Source of the DNA: Grammothele lineata
Taxonomy: Eukaryota; Basidiomycota; Agaricomycetes; Polyporales; Polyporaceae
Assembly (NCBI GenBank): GCA_002150815.3
Contig: NDFF03000028.1
Location: forward strand, 248,001 to 312,000
Reading direction: 5' to 3'
DNA: 64,000 nt
Positions 29,601 to 41,441 of this stretch are shown in pieces; the first letter of the stretch is position 1, and each line of letters starts with the position of its first letter. Both the position numbers and the translations under genes were made by a program. The notes under the pieces were generated by a model. It was not told where the DNA came from, did no database searches, and worked only from the letters and a program-made list of their open reading frames with translations.

Positions 29601-30734
29601 AATATGGCTACTTACTTGCACTGGGCAGCTGCGAGAACAATATTCTCTGGCGTGGACACTTCGACGCTACTGGAGAAGAGATCGCAGCCAATCTGAGCAT
29701 CAATGGTGGTAGTGGTGCGTTTCTAGTATCGTTTCTTATTTCATAGACTGATGTACCGGCGCAGCGTTCGCGGCATCTGTTTGGATCAACAACGTGTTCA
29801 TTGACACGATCGGAAACGATACCACTGCCAATATTATCACGATCGGAAACAACACCGCTACTGGTGACGCGAGCGGTTTCTTCGTCTTTCCCGCGGGCGC
29901 AGTTAAAGCTGGTCAAGATAACGTCGTTACAGTTCTCATGGACCACATGGGTAATGACGAGGACCAGAATCGTTAGTATGCCTTAAGTGATGTCGCGGCG
30001 AGCATATTCACAAATCCCCGCAGAGAAATCTGATCGTGGCATTCGTGGGTTCGAGCTCGTCGGTGGCGTGGGCAAATTCACAACATGGAAGGTTCAAGGC
30101 AAGTTCGGCGGGTACACAGGGTATGTGCGCTTTTCTTGCTCGGCATTGTCGCACAGTGTTATGATATCCGTCCTTGGGCCTTCTACAGTTATCCAGATAA
30201 GGTGCGCGGTGTGTTGAACGAGGGCGGCCTTTTCGGAGAGCGTGAGGGCTGGCACCTACCCGGATTCGACACGTCTTCCTGGGAGCGCCGTGACCTCGAC
30301 GAAGGTCTCAACAACGGAGGAAAAGCTGGCGTCGGTTTCTTCTCAACGACTTTCGAGATGGACATACCTCAAATGCTCGACGCAACGTTGAGTTTCTCAT
30401 TTGGTGATCCAGATGGCGCCCCATATCGCGCGTTGCTTTTCGTCAATGGATGGAAATTCGGGAAACGGATCGCGAATCTTGGGCCTCAAACGGTGTTTCC
30501 AGTTCCACCTGGTATATTAGATCACCATGGGAAGAAGTGAGTTGTCGTTCTGTGGCTATATCGCACGAGATCATGGCTTACGAGGATTCTGTGCAAAGCA
30601 CAATCGCAGTCGCGCTGTGGGTCATGGAGAATACGCAGGTGTACCCGGACCTGAAGCTGGTGCTGGATGGCGTAGTTGAGGGAGGGGTGGGTCCGGTGGC
30701 GACGAACAATCCGGCTTGGGCTCCGCGTTCGTGA
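26678..30734 (+). CDS. Secreted GH35 beta-galactosidase
   Basis: Many short exons join to a protein of roughly 1,000 aa. The first are 26678-26877, 26935-27027, 27083-27096 (14 nt), 27147-27257, 27312-27319 (8 nt) and one from 27376. The start has a signal peptide ([19 protein letters not shown]). GH35 landmarks in order are [56 protein letters not shown] (acid/base Glu in the NE pair), YGLDDYP across an intron at 27886-27947, MPEFQGG (nucleophile Glu in PEFQ) and [10 protein letters not shown]. Jelly-roll domains follow, and the end is [19 protein letters not shown]...NNPAWAPRS. It hydrolyses terminal beta-D-galactosides of plant cell-wall polymers outside the cell. The in-frame TAG at 26876-26878 is part of a GTACGT intron, not a nonsense mutation. 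Confidence 0.92.
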
Positions 30735-31585
30735 TAATCCCAACTTCTTGATATTCGATCAAGACTTGGATTCTTGAAGCTGAACCTATTCAGCGTACTA
30801 GTAAGTCGTCTGGAAACAATGAGCGTGGTACGTTCTCGGCGTGGGCGCAGTGTAATTCGGAAAACGGAGCAGTAGTTCTTAAGCCACCTTATATGTTTAC
30901 AATATCAGTCGTCGCTATCAGTGCCTCGGGGGAAGGGCGATAGGAAGATGTGTCTCCCTCAGGCTCGCGTGCTAAACGACCAAGTGGAATCGTGTCCAGC
31001 GCGCCATGCGTCGCGGCGCCCCTCCAAATGTAGTCGAACGGGCAAAGTCGCCAGCCAGTCCGCTCACAAGTTCACAAGCTTTCCAAATATGGGCGTGGAC
31101 GGGGGAGACGTCATGGAGCTCGCTTAGACCAGAATAGACCAGAAAGGGATGAGTCGCCGCACGGTCCCGGCCGATGCACGAAGAGCAGGGGACCAGCTGT
31201 TCTTCATTCCAGATCAGCACTCATATAGTTCAAAGGGATGAGGCGCGGCTTCGCCATACGAGGCCATACGCTAGTGATCACAATAGGTTGAGTCAACGTA
31301 TTACTTCCACAACTCTTTGAGCGATCTGACTTGGATCTGACCTCAGGAGCGCATGAACTGCCGCGTCCGTCGTCGGGGAATTCATTAGGCGAGGCTCAAT
31401 TGAGGGTTTCCGTTTTCGGCGGACAATAGCGTCGGCGGACAGGTTACAATGGGGCCGAGTCATCGACCACCTGTTTAGATCACCGTCTCCGCCTGAAAGC
31501 TTCGCGTATAAGATCGGACTTCGAACGAATCGCCGCATCCCCACCACTCTGTCACCCGCCTCAACGACCACCACTCACTCATCCA
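30735..31585. other. Gap between beta-galactosidase and F-box gene
   Basis: About 850 bases with no coding motif on either strand. It contains the beta-galactosidase 3' end and the F-box promoter. Confidence 0.5.
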
Positions 31586-32651
31586 ATGGGTCAATACTGG
31601 AAAATGTACGCCGCATCTCGCTATATGGCGGGTACACACACTGACATCAGAGCTCGTCCCACAGCTTCAATATTTGTAGGCGCGAAGAGGGAAGCCTATC
31701 GGGGGGAGCTAAGCAGCTCGAGTTTTTCTTCGACTCCCACTTTTCCCTCGTACAGTCTTTGACCATTCCGTTTCCGAGGTGCGATCCAGCCAAGTACCGT
31801 AGAGGCACACTAATTTGACATTCATCTTCATCCCTAGCCCGAAGGTGGAGGAATGGCTCAAGGACGACAGCACGGAATGGCAGCAGCCGGCCGCCGACGA
31901 CAAGAGTCTTCTGCGCTTTCCAAATGAGCTGCTCCTGGAGGTGCTTCAAGAGTGCAGGGATATTCAGACGAAGATCTGCTTTGCTGTCACTTGCAGGCGC
32001 ATCCTCGCCCTCTCCCACGAACATATTGAAGAATTGAAGAAGCGGCAAGCGGCTTCCTGGGCTGGCACTCGCATCATCTGCCTCGGAGACTACGCCAGAG
32101 GCCCCCTTCCCCGTGGGGTGCTAAGCAAAGCCGAAGTTAAGGAGTTCGCAGAGCTGGCAAAGAAGGAAGAATATAGCTGGGGTTATGGAGGGCTCGGGTT
32201 CATGCCAAAGATGGCGCCCTACTCGAACTCCATCAGCAAGAACAGGGTCCTGAGCGGTTTCATCGCCCGTTTCTCCAAGGCCGACCGTAAGCGCTTCAAG
32301 GAGCTATATCACTTGCACTACCCCTCTCGGGAAGACTGGGTAGTGTGCAACATGACCCGAGGGTACTATGTTCGCGCTGCGGCTCTGGCGGCGAGCTCGC
32401 AGAAGTCCCCCAAGTCGTCGCCTCTCAAACCGGATGACTATCATCCACAACTCGTACATGTTATACTGTCCCAAATCTGTTGGACCGACGATCCCTCGGG
32501 ATGCGTAACGGACCCTCGCGGGCCGTGGGCAGGAGATCGTTTCTGCATCACAACGCTGGACCGGCTCCCACCTCGGCCCCAGAAGAGGGATTGGACGGAT
32601 CTGAGCAGCACATTTGTCCGTCTCCTCAACGACATATGGCAAGACGCGTGA
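31586..32651 (+). CDS. F-box-like protein (MGQYWK family)
   Basis: Three exons, 31586-31605 (20 nt), 31665-31778 and 31838-32651, join in phase to 315 aa. The short first exon encodes MGQYWK-I, the hallmark start of a family expanded in Agaricomycetes. The long open frame in exon 3 has no usable ATG of its own, which supports the upstream exons. Exon 3 carries the F-box-like helix pattern SLLRFPNELLLEVLQECRDI followed by ICFAVTCRRILALSHEHI. Further on are RIICLGDYARGPLP, ICWTDDPSGCVTDPRGPWAG and the end DWTDLSSTFVRLLNDIW. F-box proteins bind Skp1 and present substrates to an SCF ubiquitin ligase; that function is inferred. A relic of a paralogue lies at 18.6-18.8 kb. Confidence 0.8.
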
Positions 32652-32863
32652 TACGACTACAAGTCGGCAAGCCGTCATTTGGTCTTACTCCATAGTATTC
32701 CCCATGTATGTTACATGTTCGAATCCCAGACCATCCTTAGCTTGTATCGCATCCCTCCAGGAAAGGATCGATTCCGGCCCAATCGCTCTGTTGCGAATGG
32801 ATAAGCGTGCCTACGATCTATTCGATACAACATTTTTGACTACACTGCTCAGGGGTCTTGTAC

Positions 32864-35800
32864 TTATTGAACACTATTCTTACTACGTACGTATGCCAAC
32901 GTCTCCCAGCAGTGTCGGTCCCAGGGAGACAACATGACGCCCTTTTGCGCAAGCAGCTGGGCCTGTGCGGTCGAGTCATCTGTTGTCGTCGCCTCAAGGC
33001 AAAGGCTAACAGCGTGCAGAGCTAGTGAGGTCCGTAGTTGCGCAAAGTCTGGTTGACTATTCGCCGACCCGCCCAGGATCGCGAGCGCGGCTGCGCCCGC
33101 ACCTTGCTGCAGCGTTAGAGAGGCGAGATTGCGCCGGACCTCCGGCCTTTCGGGCTCTGCGAAGACAGCTTTCTGCATGACGGAAAGTGCTTGGTGCGCA
33201 TCGCCCTACAAATTATGTCAGTGAACAAAGCTAAAATGGATACTGGGTGGGCATGAATTGCGAACCTGCCCAAGGTGATGCTGAACGAGTAGATATGTGA
33301 TTTCGCGCTCTGGGTCTCGTTGAAGCCGCTGATCGATAGACAGGGACAGCAACTCGGACAATGCGGCATCGACGAGGCCGTCGTCATCCGTAAGGATGCC
33401 CATGCCAGCGAGCGTGTTGATCGCCATCAGGTTCTCTGGGTCATACTCGATACTGTGAAGACCGACTGTGAGCGGATGCACCGCCGTACAAGAACCGAGC
33501 ATACCTCTGTAGGAGTTGGCTCTTGGCAGACTCCTTTGCCTCGTCTGTTCCAATTGCCCAGAGTGTTTGCGCGAGTAGAACTACGATGTGTCCTCTGATA
33601 GTCGTGTTATCGGCCGCGGTGGACATGGCTGCTTCGAACAACTGGAGAGCCTCTTGAAGCTGTCCGAGCTTGAAGTGTGTCAAGCCTGAGCCGAACTGGC
33701 ACTGCGCGAGCAACGCTTTCGTCTCCGCCTGAGACTTGTGCTCTCCTTCCGTTTCTGCCTCTCCTGACTGGTCGGAAAGCAACCCCGTCGCGACTTGGTA
33801 CGATTCTAATGCACCCTCGTAGTCCGCAAGCGAAAGCCGCAGACGCGCGACGTTCGCGTGCGCGGTTGTGAACTGTCGCTCGATCTCAGTGTCTTCTGTC
33901 TCCTCGTACGCCGCCTCCAGCACGGCGATGGCGCGGCCGATCGCCTCGACACCCAGCTCAACGTGGCCCACACGCTCACAAACGAGCCCGAAGAGGTGCA
34001 GCGCGGCTGCGTCCTGAGGGCGCTGCTTGCAGAACCGGTCGAGGACAAAGAATGCCGGGAGGAGCGCCTCTGTGGACTCCGCACGCGACTTGGTAGACTT
34101 GTTGACTTTACCGAAGAGGCGTGTAGCAAACTCGAGATCCGCCTCTGGCACTGCCGCTGTGAGGCCCGTCGCGTGTTCAAAGAGGGCTCTAGCTTCCCTG
34201 TCGTGCCCATTCGCCGTCGCGGTGAGCCCTTGCCCAACCCAGGCCAGCGCGTAATCAGAGTCGAGGGTCTGTGCCTTGAGGAACGCCTCATTGGCCAATT
34301 CGACGTCCTCATGTTGGAGATAGAACATGCCTAAGCTGGTCCAAGTTGCAGCGTTCTGTGATACCAAAAAGGATTGTCAGACGTGCAAATAGCAGGGCGA
34401 AGACAGCAATACCTTCCCGTTCAGCTCCAGCGCACGAATATACGAGTGTTGGCACAAGTTCGGCTGAGACAAGAACGTTGCATTCCCGAGGGCAATCCAG
34501 AAAGTGTCGTTGAGAGGATCAAGACGAAGCGCGTGTTTGAATTGAGTGATGGCCTCTTCGTGGGTACGTTCTCGTTTAGTATTGTCTAAAATGCGTCGGG
34601 CAAACGAGGCGAGTGCTGTTCCTAAGTCGTAGTGGGATGTGCCTTTCGCAGTGTCATCGATGCCGCCCAAAGCTAGCCGGTAGTCGTACACAGCAAGTGC
34701 GACTTGGAGAATGAACAGAGAGAGGGTGGTGGACTCGTCGCGTGAGAGAGGGGGGGAGAGTATACTTGCGAGGGCCGTGCTTGGCTGTTCAGCCACCAAT
34801 GGAAGGACGTTCGATAAAACCTCTTCAACAGTGGTTTCGTCGGAAAGCACGGAGAAGGAAGACAAGTGAAACAATGCGTCGCCGACCGTCTTCCATGCTA
34901 CTCTCCGGAATCCAGAGCTCGCATCGATCAGCTTGAGTGCAACGCGGATGGCCGATACGAATGATGACTCTGCCCGCGCTGAGAATCCTGTAGATAGCTC
35001 GAACTGTCCCAGATCGAGATGACTTTGTCCAAGCGAATGAAGGACGCCGAGCTCTTGAGGACGGCCATCGAGAATCGATTCGAATGCTTTGATTGCCTCT
35101 TCATACAGCCCCATCTGCCGTTGAACGTCACCGATGAAGTACGATGCTACCCAATCCTCCGGATCCAGCCCACGGGCATGTTCTAATGCTTTGAACGCGG
35201 CTGCGTATCGTCCAGCTTTGCTGTACGCTTCGCCAAGGCGAAGCCATGACATGGGATCGTCGACATCGGTACGAAGGGCGATCTGGAGAGCTTCGATGGC
35301 CGGAACGTAGTTTCGTCGCGCCTGAAGTAAGGGGTTTGATGAGGATTAATCGGCGAAAGGGCGAATGGGACAGAGTATGCCAAGTGAACGCACCAACTCG
35401 ACGGCACCAACGGCCTTCCAAGCCCAGGCATTCAACGGTTGGTAGCGGCGCGACGCTTTGACCTCCGGCCCATCTTCCAGACCACCCTCTCCCTCAATGG
35501 TTCGCCTCGCGACAACATCCACAAGGTCCCATTCTCCCTCCTCAGCGAAACCCTCCGCAAGCCGACGTGCAGCGTCTGCCTCCCTCGGATCCAGCTCGAA
35601 GGCCTTCTGGAAACACTTGGAAGCGCGGTTGGGATCCGGTGGGGATACGAACTCAGAGTAGTAGATACCGAGGGAGGTAAACGCAGAGGCGAAGGTCGAA
35701 GAGCGTTTCAGTGCTGTGATAAAGCATTTGTAGGCCTCTTCCCGGTGCTCGTCTGGCATGCGATGGCAGCGTGAGGAATAGAAATACAGGAGTGTCAGCC

Positions 35801-37976
35801 AAACTCACCGCCCATCTCCCAATAGCACCGGCCGAGCTTCCACCAACACCTCGCCTGGTCTTCTTCCCTATCCTCAAGCTGGTCTAACACACCGATGACA
35901 GATCGAAGCTCCTCTGCCGCCACCTCCAAATTTCCGCACATCATTTCGCTCCACGCATACTCCTCCTTCGCACGGACGCCGTGGGTGAAACCGTCTGGGT
36001 CAAGTTGGGACGCTTTCCGGAAAATGGCGGACGCTTCCGCCCATTTCTTTGCGTGCTGGAGGATGAATCCCCTTCCTGTGAGGGCCGAGATGTTCTCCGG
36101 ATCGTCCGCAAGCAGATCGTCAATGATCTTCAGAGCACGGAGGTGGTGCTTCGGCGGGAAGTAGTGTATGAGAGAAGTCGCTAGTACAACGTTGAACGCT
36201 TTCTTCACCCTAGAGATATCCATCGTTGAGCTCCATCCTTGCCGGCAGGAACAAGACTACTTACCGCTTCAGCGATCTCCCCCAATTCTGCTCTGTTCGG
36301 CGGACGAGTTCCAGCCCGCTCTCTGCGACTTTCATGGCATTGTCATAGTCGCTCTCTTGCTCATAGAGCTCAGCAACAATCCTGTGCGCCAAGACCGACT
36401 CTTTTAAGTTGGCGAATGCTTCCTGTGCGCATTCAGTGAGGTACAACGCGTATGTCATCAGTGATTGAGCGTACCATGATGATCTCAGTGTAGTCATATT
36501 CATCCCCTGCCGATGATTTTGTGCGACCGCCTTCCTCGCCTTCTTCCTTTACCTGAATGCCAATATACGCCAAGTATGCTTCGACTAATTCAGCCAACGG
36601 TGACTGTGGAAAGAGCCTCGAGAATGCGTGGAGCAAGCTGAAATCGTAGTCCTCTGAACCATCCTTATGAGACTGCGAGAAAGGCGAATACCGCAATCAA
36701 ATCCTCACCAATCCGTGCCGCGTCTTTAGCCTCAATCGCAAGAGACCATGCGAGCGCGTTGGGGATTTTGAGCAGTATGACTCCGTTGATGAGCTCTTCT
36801 AGTTCCGTTGCCAGCCGTGCCTTCTCGCTCTTCTGCTTACCGCCAGCAGGTAATGCGAACAGATGGCGCTGCTTCAGATCAAGCAACTTCCCTTCCGTCT
36901 CCCTCCGCAGCTCGTCAGACGTGCTCGGGTGATTGATAATCTCGTTATAGAGACGGGGAAGCTGATCGTGGCGGTTAGCAGGACCACACAGACCAAGCGT
37001 TACAATGTGTTAGAACATACCTGAGATTCTGATATGACCTCCAGTGCGACATCCCGTTTGATTTGTTCCAGAGGTGGGGCGCCGAGTCGAGTCCTGCGTT
37101 TACTGATCTCGCTCTCTGTCTTAATCTTCTCTTCCTTCTCATAGATATCGACCAGGTCTTGCAGAATGGGTAGTGAGTTGTAGATGGCTGACTGAGCGGC
37201 GAACGTCGACGTGGAGGTGGGGTTCGTTACATCCGGAGGAGGAAGAGCAGAAAGGACGGCATAATACGGCGATTCGGGGAGAAGTAGGGATAACGCTTGA
37301 GCGAGCTAGAATCTGTGAATATCCTGACCCCTTTCAATACACGCCACAGCTTACCTCCCGAGCTGAACTACTTTCATTTGTTTGATGGTATTCTATCATC
37401 TTCTGAATAGCTTCCGCGCATTTGGTAGCATCGTCGCTTGTAAAGATAGGATTAGGAGTAGACTTAATGCAGGAACAACAGGACTCACCTAGCGGCATAT
37501 AGCTCCGCCAACTTCTCCAATGACTTCAAATATTCCGGCCAGTTCTTAATCTCCTTGTATAATCTGTTGATGCCCTGCACCGAGCAGTAAGACATACTAG
37601 GATTCTGTCACAGGCCCTTCCCCCCTTCTAACCTACCTGCCATGCAAGAACTTGTTCCGGCATCGCCTTTATGGCTCTGGAATACGCCTACGGAGGAACG
37701 TCAGCGGGCATAATAACAACCACCTCGGAGCACCAGTTACTTGCTCGCTCTGCACATGTTCCTTGAGGTTCAAGTAGGCGACACCGAGGAAGACATTCCT
37801 GAAGTGCCAGGGTCGATGAATACCGGGTAACCGCGTAAAACAATCTCGACGTACGCGTTGTAATTGTCTGCGTCGTATTCCAGAACTGCTAGAGACGCGT
37901 CGCGAGCCTTCTCGTAATCCTTCTTCGAGATGGCATCGCGAGCTGCCTTCAGCTTCGTCTTCACTATCGCGGCCAT
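32864..37976 (-). CDS. SKI3: SKI3-like TPR protein of the Ski complex
   Basis: A large multi-exon minus-strand gene starts at ATG 37976 (MAAIVKTKLKAARDAISKKDYEKA) and stops at 32864. The first TPR continues as YVFLGVAYLNLKEHVQSEQ after an intron, then AYSRAIKAMPEQVLAW, the usual Ski3 start. Dozens of TPR helices follow, for example 36223-35795 (LTGRGFILQHAKKWAEASAIFRKA), 35252-34377 (SWLRLGEAYSKAGRYAAAFKAL, SYFIGDVQRQMGLYEEAIKAF) and 34367-33441 (SLGMFYLQHEDVELANEAFL). The last exon encodes KAVFAEPERPEVRRNLASL and SPWDRHCWETLAYVRS. Total length is about 1,400 aa, as expected of Ski3/TTC37. It would scaffold the Ski2 helicase and Ski8 to feed cytosolic mRNA to the exosome for 3'-5' decay. Exon edges are not all resolved. 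Confidence 0.88.
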
Positions 37977-38431
37977 CCCACAACCCTCTTGCGAGTGCTA
38001 GCTTGAGTGTGGCTTAGCTTGTACAGATGCGTTCAGAGGAAGTCGTTGAGACGTTGCATGAAGCAGCCAGAAACAGAGCGTGAAGCAAAGCGCGAGGCAG
38101 AGCGTTAAGATTGTGGAGAGGGCAAAGACCCTCGCGGCGAGGCAGGCTTAGGGTTACATCTCGTGCGCGCACACTACGCCGACATCATACACCGAAGCGT
38201 CGCGGCCCGCTTCACCGTTCAAATGTATAGGGCAGACGATCATCGTCCCTCCACCTCTCGTCTATATGCGTTGATGCATCGAATAGCATAACGAACGTAC
38301 GATTTGAGCTGTGAATACACCAATGATTACCGGACATTTACAGTATGAACGTAACGTCGCGCACATGCACCCCCGCGCGACGTCAGTTGTAGATCTAAGG
38401 ACGTATAAGCGAGGCTCCTCTCCAAAGCCCA
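37977..38431. other. Gap between SKI3 start and LETM1-like stop
   Basis: About 455 bases, containing the SKI3 promoter and the 3' end of the LETM1-like transcript. No coding motif is seen. AT-rich stretches lie near 38260-38360. Confidence 0.45.
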
Positions 38432-39954
38432 TTACTCGTGTTTCCCGACGACGCTCGCCGCGATGAGCTGAACTCTTCTCCTGATGGGATCGCCGTCCAC
38501 CTGGACACCAGCCAGCCACCACTGCAAACGAGCGCGCATGGTCTCGATCGCAAGACCGTCGGTGACGCTGATAATGATAGTGGTGAATTAAACAGACATG
38601 ACTGAACGGAGAAACGGCACGTACATTCCTCTCTCCTCAAGAGCCTCTTGGACTTCCCAGGCATCCAGTCTCTCACCACAGTTCTCACGAATCAGGAGGG
38701 CGTCATCCGCAGCAATCGCGCTGAGACGTTTCTTCACCTGGCGTAGTCGCCTGGGCGGGGGCCCGAAGGTAGACATGGAGAAAAGCCTGCATGACATGTG
38801 TGAGCACTTCGCGGAGGTAAGAGGATGCGAGTCAACTTACCCGCTGTATGAGATGGCAGCTTGACGGTCGAGCAACGCGTCTGCTGACGCCGTGGGCTCG
38901 GCATGCGCACGCGCATGGACATCCCTAAAGGTCAACTGCATGCTGTCCGCAAAGGACTTCTGTTTCTCGCGCCGTTTGTTCGCGATGCGCTCCTTCTGGG
39001 AGGGTAGAAGACACGTCGAGGGAAGGAGGGAAGGAGCGTATATCACGACGAGGGGGATGGCCTCTTCAGCGATGATGACAATGAGCAGGAAAGGGATAAG
39101 CCTAGGGACCTCACAAAATTAATATCACACCCCTCTGTCAATCGTCTGGAAGGGCTTACTTCAATGCGTCCTGCTTGTACTGCGCAATGAAGCGTGTCTC
39201 CCATCGCGCTAGTGGGCGCCCTCCAGCCTCAACGCGCGCAAGGATTTGGTTGACACGAATACGGTTCGTATTGATCAACTTTACGCCATTCCAATAGAAT
39301 TTCTAAGAGGGGTCTTAGTTGTTCGATCCGGCTAGAACATTATGCAAAGAACGCACAAAGAGCTCCTTCGCCTGATGAAATAGCTTGCCGGCCCACGAGG
39401 CATCTTCCGGCGGAGGCTTGAGGATCCCGTGCTGAGCAGCGTCATTGTAGTCTTCCTTAGCTGCTTCGATAACTGAGGTGCTTTGCGACGCAGTATGCGC
39501 ATCCTGGGGAACTTCCGGTTCACCCGGGACGCGCTCTCGCGTAGAACTGGCGGTCGTAGGAGGCTCGGCTAGCTTGGAGCCCGAGGGAGTCTCCACGGGG
39601 GCACTCGATGGCTTGACGGGGGCGGGCCGTAAGTCAACTTTCGCTTTCCGAGGAGTGACGCCTGCTGCGGGTGGAGGAACGTCTTTCACCGGAGGGCTCG
39701 TAGAGGTGGTAGGGGTAGTCGACACGAAACGCGAGCCCACAGGGTAGAGCGCCACGGTACCCGAAACTTGCCACGGCCGTCCATCTAGGGAACGAACTGA
39801 GAGATGTAATGGTCGAGAACGACATCGAACTGCCGCAAAGGTGCGGTGGTGTCGCGTCACCGTAAGACTTCATGAACGCAAAGGAAACCAACGGCGCGTG
39901 AGTAGCCTGACGGAAGCCGAAATGCTGAGTGTACTCACCCGTCCGCCAGCCCAT
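38432..39954 (-). CDS. Mitochondrial LETM1-like (ribosome-binding domain) protein
   Basis: The start is the ATG at 39954; exon 1 (39954-39939) joins an exon beginning at 39829 in phase, giving MGWRTVRCRSRPLHLSVRSLDGRPW, an Arg-rich presequence with no acidic residue before the first Asp. A Pro/Ser/Thr-rich disordered stretch follows (about residues 40-130). A GTGCGT donor near 39363 joins KELF to KFYWNGVKLINTNR. Next come a membrane region (LIPFLLIVIIAEEAIPLVVI, then YAPSLLPSTC), a basic segment KERIANKRREKQKSFA, and a helical end with PPPRRLRQVKKRLSAIAADDALL, RENCGERLDAWEVQEALEERGI and MRARLQWWLAGVQ. The helical end and the single membrane region are the LETM1 layout. LETM1/Mdm38 proteins sit in the mitochondrial inner membrane and act in K+/H+ exchange and ribosome binding. 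This one may be a shorter relative. Confidence 0.78.
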
Positions 39955-40631
39955 TCCTCAGCGAAGCAATCATGAAAAATCAGGTCAACCAACCCTCCGT
40001 CTCCTTGTGTCTTCCGAGTGGCGACGACGTGGTTGAAGCAGACGTGGTGGGAAGAGTAAAGAGTGAGCGGCAGCAGTGGTCCGCCGAGACGCGGACGAGC
40101 TCACGCATGCCTCGGAGCGTGAAGAAGCGCCCGGGATCTGCCGCGACGCGCATTCCGACGGCGGCGACGGAGACGACTCGAGGACGAGCGGACTCGACCG
40201 TGGCGCCAACTCGGACTCGGACTCGGACTGGGACATGGTTGACCGAGCTCCTGTGCTGCACGTTCCGTCGTCCTCTGTCTGCCACGTAGGCACGTTCTCC
40301 CCCTGTGGCCGATCGAAAAACCCCGTCAGTACGCGCGCTCCCAGGCATCAGCCTGCTTCATCTCAGGCCTCGATCATTTGTGTTTACCTCACACAGGTTC
40401 GGTCACCATAAGCCGCCAGTCTTTCTGCGGTCAGCATAGCCATGGCCCAATCGAATTGCCATCATATTATACGCTCTGCTTCTCCCGCCAGATGTGGTGG
40501 GACGTGATGGGAAATAAAAACCTGAGCCAACTGCCGGAGGACAACAAACTTCGTCGTCTTCACTTTCCCCTCGAGCCAACCCTTCATCCATATAAGTGCC
40601 CGGTGCACCACGTGCTTCCTATCCGCTCAAC
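39955..40631. promoter_or_regulatory. Divergent promoter region with TATA-like element
   Basis: 680 bases between the LETM1-like start (minus) and the small Cys-rich gene (plus). A TATA-like TATAAG lies at 40591-40596, about 40 bases before the ATG at 40632. A repetitive ACTCGGACTCGGACTCGG tract lies near 40211-40227. Open frames across 39972-40411 have no motif and are not called. Confidence 0.5.
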
Positions 40632-41004
40632 ATGACGAACGCCACCTTCGAAGATGCAGGTTCCGAGGAGGAGTACCAGGAAAGTTGTTTGGGTGCATGC
40701 TTGGGTATATGCTGTGGATGTTGTTGCTGTATGTTCGCCCTTTATTACCCTTCCGTCTTCTCAACTCATTGACCCGTCTGTGTAGGTTTTGGATGTTCGA
40801 GTATCAGCAACCCGTTTTGTCTCTTCAGTGCGTCCGGAACGTTCCTTCCTACTCCTGTGAGTTTCACTCAACGTTCTTGTAGAGGCATGCAGCAAGCGCA
40901 GGAGATATGACGACGACGTCGTCGACGAACCAGGGCTGAGCGAAAACACGGGCACGCAAGTTGGTGCTCAGCCAGGGCCCCGGCCGTCCATGTCGGCCAC
41001 ATGA
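40632..41004 (+). CDS. Small Cys-rich protein, three short exons
   Basis: Exons 40632-40728, 40786-40827 and 40883-41004 join in phase to 86 aa. The N-terminus is acidic (MTNATFEDAGSEEEYQES). A dense Cys core follows (SCLGACLGICCGCCCCFGCS, then NPFCLFKACSKRRR). The C-terminus is acidic and Pro-rich, ending GPRPSMSAT. Both introns are about 55 nt with GT-AG ends. The hydrophobic Cys core followed by a basic KRRR stop-transfer resembles small membrane-associated Cys-rich (CYSTM- or PLAC8-like) proteins, but this is only a pattern resemblance. I do not recognise the family. There is no cleavable signal peptide. A TATA-like element sits 40 bases upstream. Confidence 0.6.
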
Positions 41005-41441
41005 CGGCTGGCCAGCGTCGGGCGTCTCGGGGCATATGCCATGTCGTGCTTCGATACCACCAGTGTTCTCTCGTATACCTCACGAATCCAGATGCGGCCT
41101 CTGTCGTCTGAAATACAGCGATTGGGATGAATTCTCTCATGGCCTGCATTGTCCAAGCGAAGAATCATGAATTCAAAGCAAGACTTGTCTTGATGAGACG
41201 CTTCCAAGCAACCTCCGAACTTCAAAGCTTCATTGACATCTGTGATGTCAGCTGATCAGCATCCGCCATGAGAGTCCGGACAAGTATTATGCGCTAGTAT
41301 CGACCTACATCTATGCATATCCGATAATGGTAAGTGTATCGACATGATAATAGATTGGCTTCGTCACGTTGATGGTAATCTGCCGCAGTTTCGCTCGCAC
41401 AATCATCTCAGATTCCTTCCACCAAGTTGCGCAACAGAAGA
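41005..41441. other. Gap before the glycosyltransferase array
   Basis: About 440 bases, the 3' end of the Cys-rich gene and promoter of the first UGT. No coding motif or clear TATA. Confidence 0.45.
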
